Below are positions 58,564 to 64,000 of a stretch of DNA of 64,000 bases, piece by piece. Location: NCBI GenBank assembly GCA_001599715.1, contig BCHU01000006.1, positions 1,036,765 to 1,100,764 of the forward strand, read 5' to 3'. Made by a program: the position numbers and the translations under genes. This stretch comes from Phaeotremella fagi. Taxonomy: Eukaryota > Basidiomycota > Tremellomycetes > Tremellales > Phaeotremellaceae. Every line of letters begins with the position of its first letter. The stretch's first letter is position 1. Below the pieces are notes generated by a model. The model was not told the DNA's origin. It was given only the letters and a program-made list of their open reading frames with translations, and ran no database searches.

Positions 58564-60044
58564 TCAAACCTGTAACAAACTCAATCGTTGTCCACTGACA
58601 CAACCTAACCAATCGCCTTCGGCTGAATAACTTAGGTTGTTAATTTCAGCATGACCAGTCCAAGCTTTTACCGGGAGTACATCAACCGTTGTACCGTTAC
58701 TTGATCTTGATGAGGGTGAGGAACTTCTATCTAATGGTGGGACCGTTGCGTTGGGATCTAAAAGACTGGGTGTATTCTTCGTGGCTGATGATCTGGATGA
58801 TGGAGGTGGAGTTTCGACAGGTAACGGGTTACACAGATCGTACATCAAAACCTGTGAGTCGTCTCCTGCGGTCGATTCAACACATTACTTCCCTGCAGCC
58901 GAACCAATGACTCACCACAACTAGCAATCCAACCACCACTACTGGTCCCACTGTTTTTACCACCTGAACCCCAAGCTATTCCACCTAACGCACCCTGATG
59001 TCCAACAAGTTCAGCAACAGGTTGCCCTGGACTTCTCATATCCAAAATCAAAACTTTTGAATCGTCCATCCCGAAACAAGCGAGCATGTGTCTGATGATA
59101 TCAACAACAATCTCTCTCAGTACCACTCACTGTTCTCTGTTACTGAAAGCTATTCTTGCCAAGGGAGTTTGATCGGTGGTTTCGTACAATATCGTTGAAT
59201 GTTCTAATGTCCTTAAATCAAATGCACGTAAAGAACCGTCCGCTCCTACTGAAACGAAGATATCTGATGAGTCGGGTAACCACGATCTTTACGTTAGTAT
59301 GCTGTCTCAAGATAAGACTCACAAATCGTAAACAGCTCTATCATGGGCTATCAACTGAGTCAAAGCTTGTGACGTATTTACATCCCATAAAGTCGCCGTC
59401 GTATCTATAGAACAAGTAACGACTGAATTTGGTGATATAGAATTCCAACTGAAAGAAGTTACAGGTGGTAAACTTGAGCTTGATTTATTCTTTGAATAAA
59501 GTCAGACTCGAACAATTTCAACTTCAACTCACATTCGATAAAACGCTTCGTTCACTCAACGAAAAGATATCACCCTCAAATTCATTTCTACCCACATAAT
59601 TACTATATCTTTGAGGACCACCAGTCGGAACCCCAGGTTGTTGTTTCAATTCCCATATTCTCAAGCAATCACCAGTGATAGCCATCAATTCACCTCGACC
59701 GCCAATTTCTTCATGACCACCTTTAGAGAGTGATCGAGTAGGTTCGAATCCAACTTTCGTTGCTGGATACAATAAGTTTCCTTGGCTGGTCAGAGTTAAA
59801 TCCGTGTAAGGTGAATAAGATGACACGTCGTTGGATTGATTGAGATCGACCGTCAGGATTTTATTGGTTGGTCCGGTTATGAGAGATGTTAGAGCTATTC
59901 TGAAAGGGTGAAAAGGGGAGTTGGAGAATGATACTCCGTACAGAGGATCTGGAGTTGGAGTTTCAGTAAAGACACGGTCGAGAAGTGATTTAATATCTGT
60001 CACTTACATGGTGAGTCATATTGAAGTAAAGGCGACAAAGTCAT
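58564..60044 (-). CDS. WD40 protein of the DCAF7/WDR68 family
   Basis: Seven-bladed scaffold related to WDR68/HAN11/DCAF7, which binds DYRK kinases and a CUL4 ligase in animals. The start is ATG 60044: 'MTLSPLLQYDSPY', joined by an intron to 'PLYGVSFSNSPFHPFRIALTSLITG'. Blades are seen as 'FSWNSISPNSVVTCSIDTTATLWD', 'HDRAVYDLSWLPDSSDIFVSVGADGSLRAFDLR', 'GMDDSKVLILDMRSPGQPVAELVGHQGALGGIAWG', 'GDDSQVLMYDLCNPLP' and a last blade after a Ser/Pro-rich insertion of about 60 residues, ending 'GQRLSLLQV'. The insertion before the last blade is longer than in plants and animals. Divergent promoter (406 bases) shared with UPF2. Confidence 0.85.
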
Positions 60045-60450
60045 TGTGCGAAGATGAGTCTGCAGTCGGAGTTGGACCAGAAACCAAACAATAACTGCGA
60101 GCCTGGCCGCTTGTTGGTGCGACTTTTAGGTAGTGAATTTCAGGAATGTGAGTATGTTAATCTAGCTGTATATCTATGTCGATCCTAGATGTAGTCTTGA
60201 TATATAATGTGTAGAAGCAATTAATGGGTATATATATATGTAGCATCAGAAGTCAACGTTAACGTATCGCAGCCAAACCACGTGATCTAGAACCGAGATT
60301 AAGCTTAAGCGTTGCTAGAGCTGAGTTTCAATCGATAGATATATCGTTACTTCTCAGTTATACAAACATACAGACTTATCATTTACTTCTCAACCATTCC
60401 ACCTTTATACCCTGCTCATTCTGGTCACGGAAAAAAAGCAGTGACGCGGC

Positions 60451-63400
60451 ATGTCCAGAGCAGACTATGTCGCAAAGTATAAAAGGCGTCATGATCTTCT
60501 CGAGACAGTCGAGAAATATTGGATGGAGGATCCGAAGAGTAAGGTTATGCGTTCTCATTCCCTTCAACAGACCTAACACTTATCCAGAACCACCACCACC
60601 TCTCGATTCTTCATTGAAAAAACATACCACTCTGCTGAACAGATTGAAAGCTTCGTTACTAGTTGGACCAGCTGAAACGCTGATCAAAGAGATTGATGGA
60701 TTGAGTTTAACAAAGTATTTGGAAGAAATCGTAGCTGCCATAGTGGAAGGAACGACTAAAGGTCGTGGAGATCCAGAAATAGCTGTTGAGGTAAGTGTCC
60801 CTCTTCACATACATAAAAGAAACCAACCGAAACCCCGCAGATCATCGTTCATCTTCATACTCGACTTACACCAGAAATTTTTCCTCTTCTCTTACCTCCA
60901 CTACTAGCTATTCTCAATAACCCAACGACCGCATCAAAGGATGCAGAAAAGGACAAAGAAAGGGACGATAAAGAACGCATGTCGAGACAGAGACCAGTTT
61001 TGAGGATAGTGGCAGAGTTAGCTGTTGTTGCTGCTTTCGATGGATCTGTTTTGAAAGGTGTTGGAGAGGTTGGGAGGGTTTTGAAGAGCATGGTGAGTTG
61101 AGGCTAATGTCTTGATTGAAAGATAAACTGAGATCATCATAGATGACTGGTGATCCACAATTCACCAATATGCCTCTTCTAGCTACGTTTCTCAAGAGTT
61201 TCAGTAGAACTTATTTAGGCGCTTTGCCATCAAACGACAAGACGGCGGTAGAAGAGGATTTACCGGAGGGAGTGGAGGAGTTGGTTCCTATTGAAACGCA
61301 AAAGAAGATGAGGGAAATGTTTGTTGGTTATTTCGAATCTGCAAGTAAGACGTTAGTCAAAGGTCAAACAGTATGTTTTCAATTACAACACCATAGACAT
61401 ACCCCTCTGATATCCTGATAGAAACTCCTTGAACAAGACAAAAGGAACCATGAAGCTTATATCAAATCCGGAGAAATCTTTGAAGATCGTCAACAAGCTT
61501 ATGAGAAGATGACGAGAGCTGTTGAAAGGTTAACACTTGGAGTTCAAGGATTTGCCGATCTATTGAATCTATCGCCACCAGTCTTACCAACCGCAGCGAC
61601 CTTATCAAAATCAGGACTTCAGATTGTCAACACTGCATCTTCATTCGCTATCAAAGATGAGGGACCTGTTGAAGGTCGAATATGGGATGATGAAGAGGAA
61701 AGGAGGTTTTACGAAGAATTGATCGATCTAAAGCAGGTTGTACCATCTGGTTTATTAGGGATCAAGGAGAAGCCCAAGTCAGCGGAGGAAGAGGGAGACG
61801 TTCCTGTGTCAGAGAGCAATGAGAAAGAGAGAGAAGCTCAGAAACAGGATGAAGAGGATATACGAAGACAATTGGAGCAATTAGAGGTTAACGGTGATCC
61901 AAAACCTGAGGAAAGCAAAGAAGAGATTCAGCCTTTATCAAGAACTGCATCCAATGCGTCAAACGAATCGATCCCAGTAGAAGTTGAACCTCTATCACAG
62001 CCAATCACCGAGGATGATGGTTTGCAATCTGGACCAGCTGCTCGACTTACCGCTCTATTCGCTGCTTTGCCAGAAGCCAACAACAGAGAAATGATCGATA
62101 AGTTAGCCGTTGAATTCGCTTTCCTCAATTCGAAAGCTGCTCGTAACAGGTTGATCAAGTTTATCAGCGCTGTCCCAAAAAACCGCACAGATTTGTTACC
62201 GCATTATGGAAGATTTTTGGCGACTCTTGATCAATATCTACCAGATGTTGGTACTGGGGTGGTTGAAATCGTACGTACTGATTCTGATTGAACTAATCGT
62301 ATCTTTCAGCTTGATGAAGAATTACGATATCTTCAGAGAAAGAAAATGGTCAGGGAACTTGACAGTGTTCGAATGAAGGTGCGTTACATAGATAACCTTG
62401 CTGAAACCTCTGGTAGAACGTTAGATTCTTTGGTGAACTCGCAAAATTCAAGGTTACAAAGCCGTATACGATTCTTCACGTTCTCAAAGTCTTCTTAGAT
62501 GATTTCAAGTTTAACATCGAAAACATCGCTAACCTCTTGGAAACGTGTGGAAGATTTCTGTTACGTTCAGAGGGTACTGCTGAATCTGCTAAGACTATGG
62601 TGCGTGATTAGGTTGATGATAAACTGATGTCATTAGGTCGAACTTATGAGGAGAAAACAGAGTAACACCCATTTGGATTCTAGACAGACTGTTATGCTTG
62701 AGAATGCTTTCTATCAAGTGAGTCCACTGTTGTTACTGTACTGACAACAGTGTAATCCTCCCGAACGAGTCGCTAAAGAAGTGATCGAATTACCGCCAAT
62801 GCATAGTTTCATTCAACATTTATTGCATGATGTGTTGATGAAGAAGACACTTGACAAAGTGTTGAAATTATTAAGAAAACTTCATTGGGATGATCAAGAG
62901 GTTCGTCGTAGAAGCAAGACTTATTACTGACGATTTAGATATATCAATTCATTTTGTCTTCTTTTACCGAAATTTGGGAAATCAAATTTCATAACATCCC
63001 TTACCTCGCTGCTTTGGTTTACGACTTACAGAGATATCATCCAGAGTTCAGTTTAGCTGTTGTTGATCAAGTAATGGAGGATATCAGGATTGGCATGGAG
63101 GTTGGTTATGTGATCGAAATTCTCTAATTCGGTTTCAGGAGAATATATTCAAATTCAATCAAAGACGAATATCGACTATCAAGTATTTGGGTGAACTTTA
63201 CATGTACAGAGTCGTCAACGCCGCCGTTATCTTTGATGTTCTTTGGTCATTGATATCTTTTGGTCATGGTATGTGTAGATCGTCTTCACCGCTGATGTCG
63301 TTTAGGCGAAGGATTCCCTGTCCCAGGTCGAGATAGTCCCATCGACGCTGTGCACGATTTCTTCAGAGTTCGATTGATATGTACACTGCTCGACACTTGT

Positions 63401-64000
63401 GGAGCATGTTTCGACAAAGGATCTCAAAGACGTAAACTGGACCATTTCTTGGTAGTCTTTCAGGTGAATTCATGAAAATGAGACCGTTACTGATCTTTTA
63501 GCTATACGTCGTTTGTAAAGCTGAACTACCTATGGATGTTGATTTCATGTTATCTGATACACTTGAGGTGAGGTTTGACGTAGGTTGTCGAAACTGACCT
63601 TCTAGGCTTTGAGACCGAAACAAACTCCATTGAAGACTTTCCAGCAAGCTGCTGCTGCTGTTGATGAACTCTTGGCTATCCAGGCTCAAGGTGAGGACGC
63701 TTGAAGTACTGTCAACTGACTTTGTAGAAGGAGACGAAAGCGCTACGGAAGACGGTAGTGAGGAAGGTGAACGTAATCCAGATCCTATAGACGAAGAGGA
63801 AGAAGAGGTAAGATGTCTCCTTGATCATTGCTGATCTCTTTAGCCGATAACGGCACGTATCGATGATGAATCAGAATCATCAGACGAAGAAGACGAAGCT
63901 GTAGTCATTAGAGAACCTATACACGAAGAGAAAGATCTCGAGGCAGAAGCGGATTTCGATAGAGAATTCGCAAGGATGCTGGCCGACACTACGGACGCTA
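60451..64000 (+). CDS. UPF2: Nonsense-mediated decay factor UPF2/NMD2, partial
   Basis: Scaffold of the UPF complex: bridges UPF1 and UPF3 and activates decay of transcripts with premature stops. Begins ATG 60451 ('MSRADYVAKYKRRHDLLETVEKYW'); exon 1 ends at 60538 and joins 60588 through a 49-nt intron. MIF4G-1 region: 'SSLKKHTTLLNRLKASL', 'LIKEIDGLSLTKYLEEIVAAIVEG'. An acidic linker at about 61750-61990 is followed by MIF4G-2 ('LEELRYLQRKKMVRELDS', 'HVLKVFLDDFKFNIENIANLLETCGRFLLRS') and MIF4G-3 ('YLAALVYDLQRYHPEFSLAVVDQVMEDIRIGME', 'DFFRVRLICTLLDTCGACFDKGSQRRKLDHFL'). The window ends in the acidic tail 'ESSDEEDEAVVI...DFDREFARMLADTTDA', before the UPF1-binding part. About fifteen short exons. 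Confidence 0.94.

Overview
This 64 kb window is nuclear DNA from a basidiomycete yeast, most likely a Tremellales fungus of the Cryptococcus/Kwoniella type. The signs are compact genes broken by many 33-60 nt introns (GT-AG, CTNAC-like branch sites, a few GC-AG), micro-exons, mixed strands, and closest family resemblance to basidiomycete proteins (Con7-like zinc finger, WOPR regulator, TRPY channel, glutamine-rich eRF3). I recognise no transposon, viral copy, rRNA, tRNA or CRISPR array. I rebuilt gene models by hand by joining exons at splice signals that keep frame. Where I give exon joins, the summed exon length is a multiple of three.

Layout. 1-0.95 kb: OCH1-type mannosyltransferase, cut by the window edge. 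2.8-4.7 kb: F-box protein. 5.0-7.8 kb: an Old Yellow Enzyme and an AKR7-type aldo-keto reductase, both on the minus strand. 9.6-11.7 kb: Con7-like C2H2 regulator. 12.3-15.3 kb: the RNA helicase DBP2, with ten exons and two long introns. 15.8-17.5 kb: a MUG/TDG-type uracil/thymine DNA glycosylase. 17.6-20.7 kb: a TRPY1/YVC1-like vacuolar channel. 21.1-22.9 kb: a WOPR (Gti1/Pac2) regulator with gene-poor DNA upstream. 25.9-28.0 kb: a leucine-rich-repeat protein. 28.1-30.2 kb: a secreted histidine-rich protein. 32.2-33.4 kb: a protein with a cysteine-rich tail.

34.2-35.6 kb: cytochrome c1. 36.0-40.9 kb: CFT1/CPSF160. 40.9-46.5 kb: a metabolic group of an MFS transporter, a short-chain dehydrogenase, a C45 acyltransferase and a RidA deaminase. 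46.7-49.3 kb: MCM7. 49.9-51.6 kb: two unrecognised proteins. 52.1-54.5 kb: eRF3/SUP35. 54.7-58.3 kb: RPAP1. 58.6-60.0 kb: DCAF7/WDR68-type WD40 protein. 60.5 kb to the end: UPF2/NMD2, incomplete.

Function. Several housekeeping genes act on RNA or translation: DBP2, CFT1, eRF3, RPAP1 and UPF2. eRF3 and UPF2 both act in translation termination and nonsense-mediated decay. The oxidoreductase/transporter genes look like metabolic or stress accessory genes, and three of them carry TATA boxes near their starts. The main points for a second look are two introns whose length is a multiple of three and which hide inside open frames, a 5-nt micro-exon in the glycosylase active site, the DBP2 introns, a PAM2-like motif in eRF3, and the histidine-rich secreted protein with many dibasic sites.
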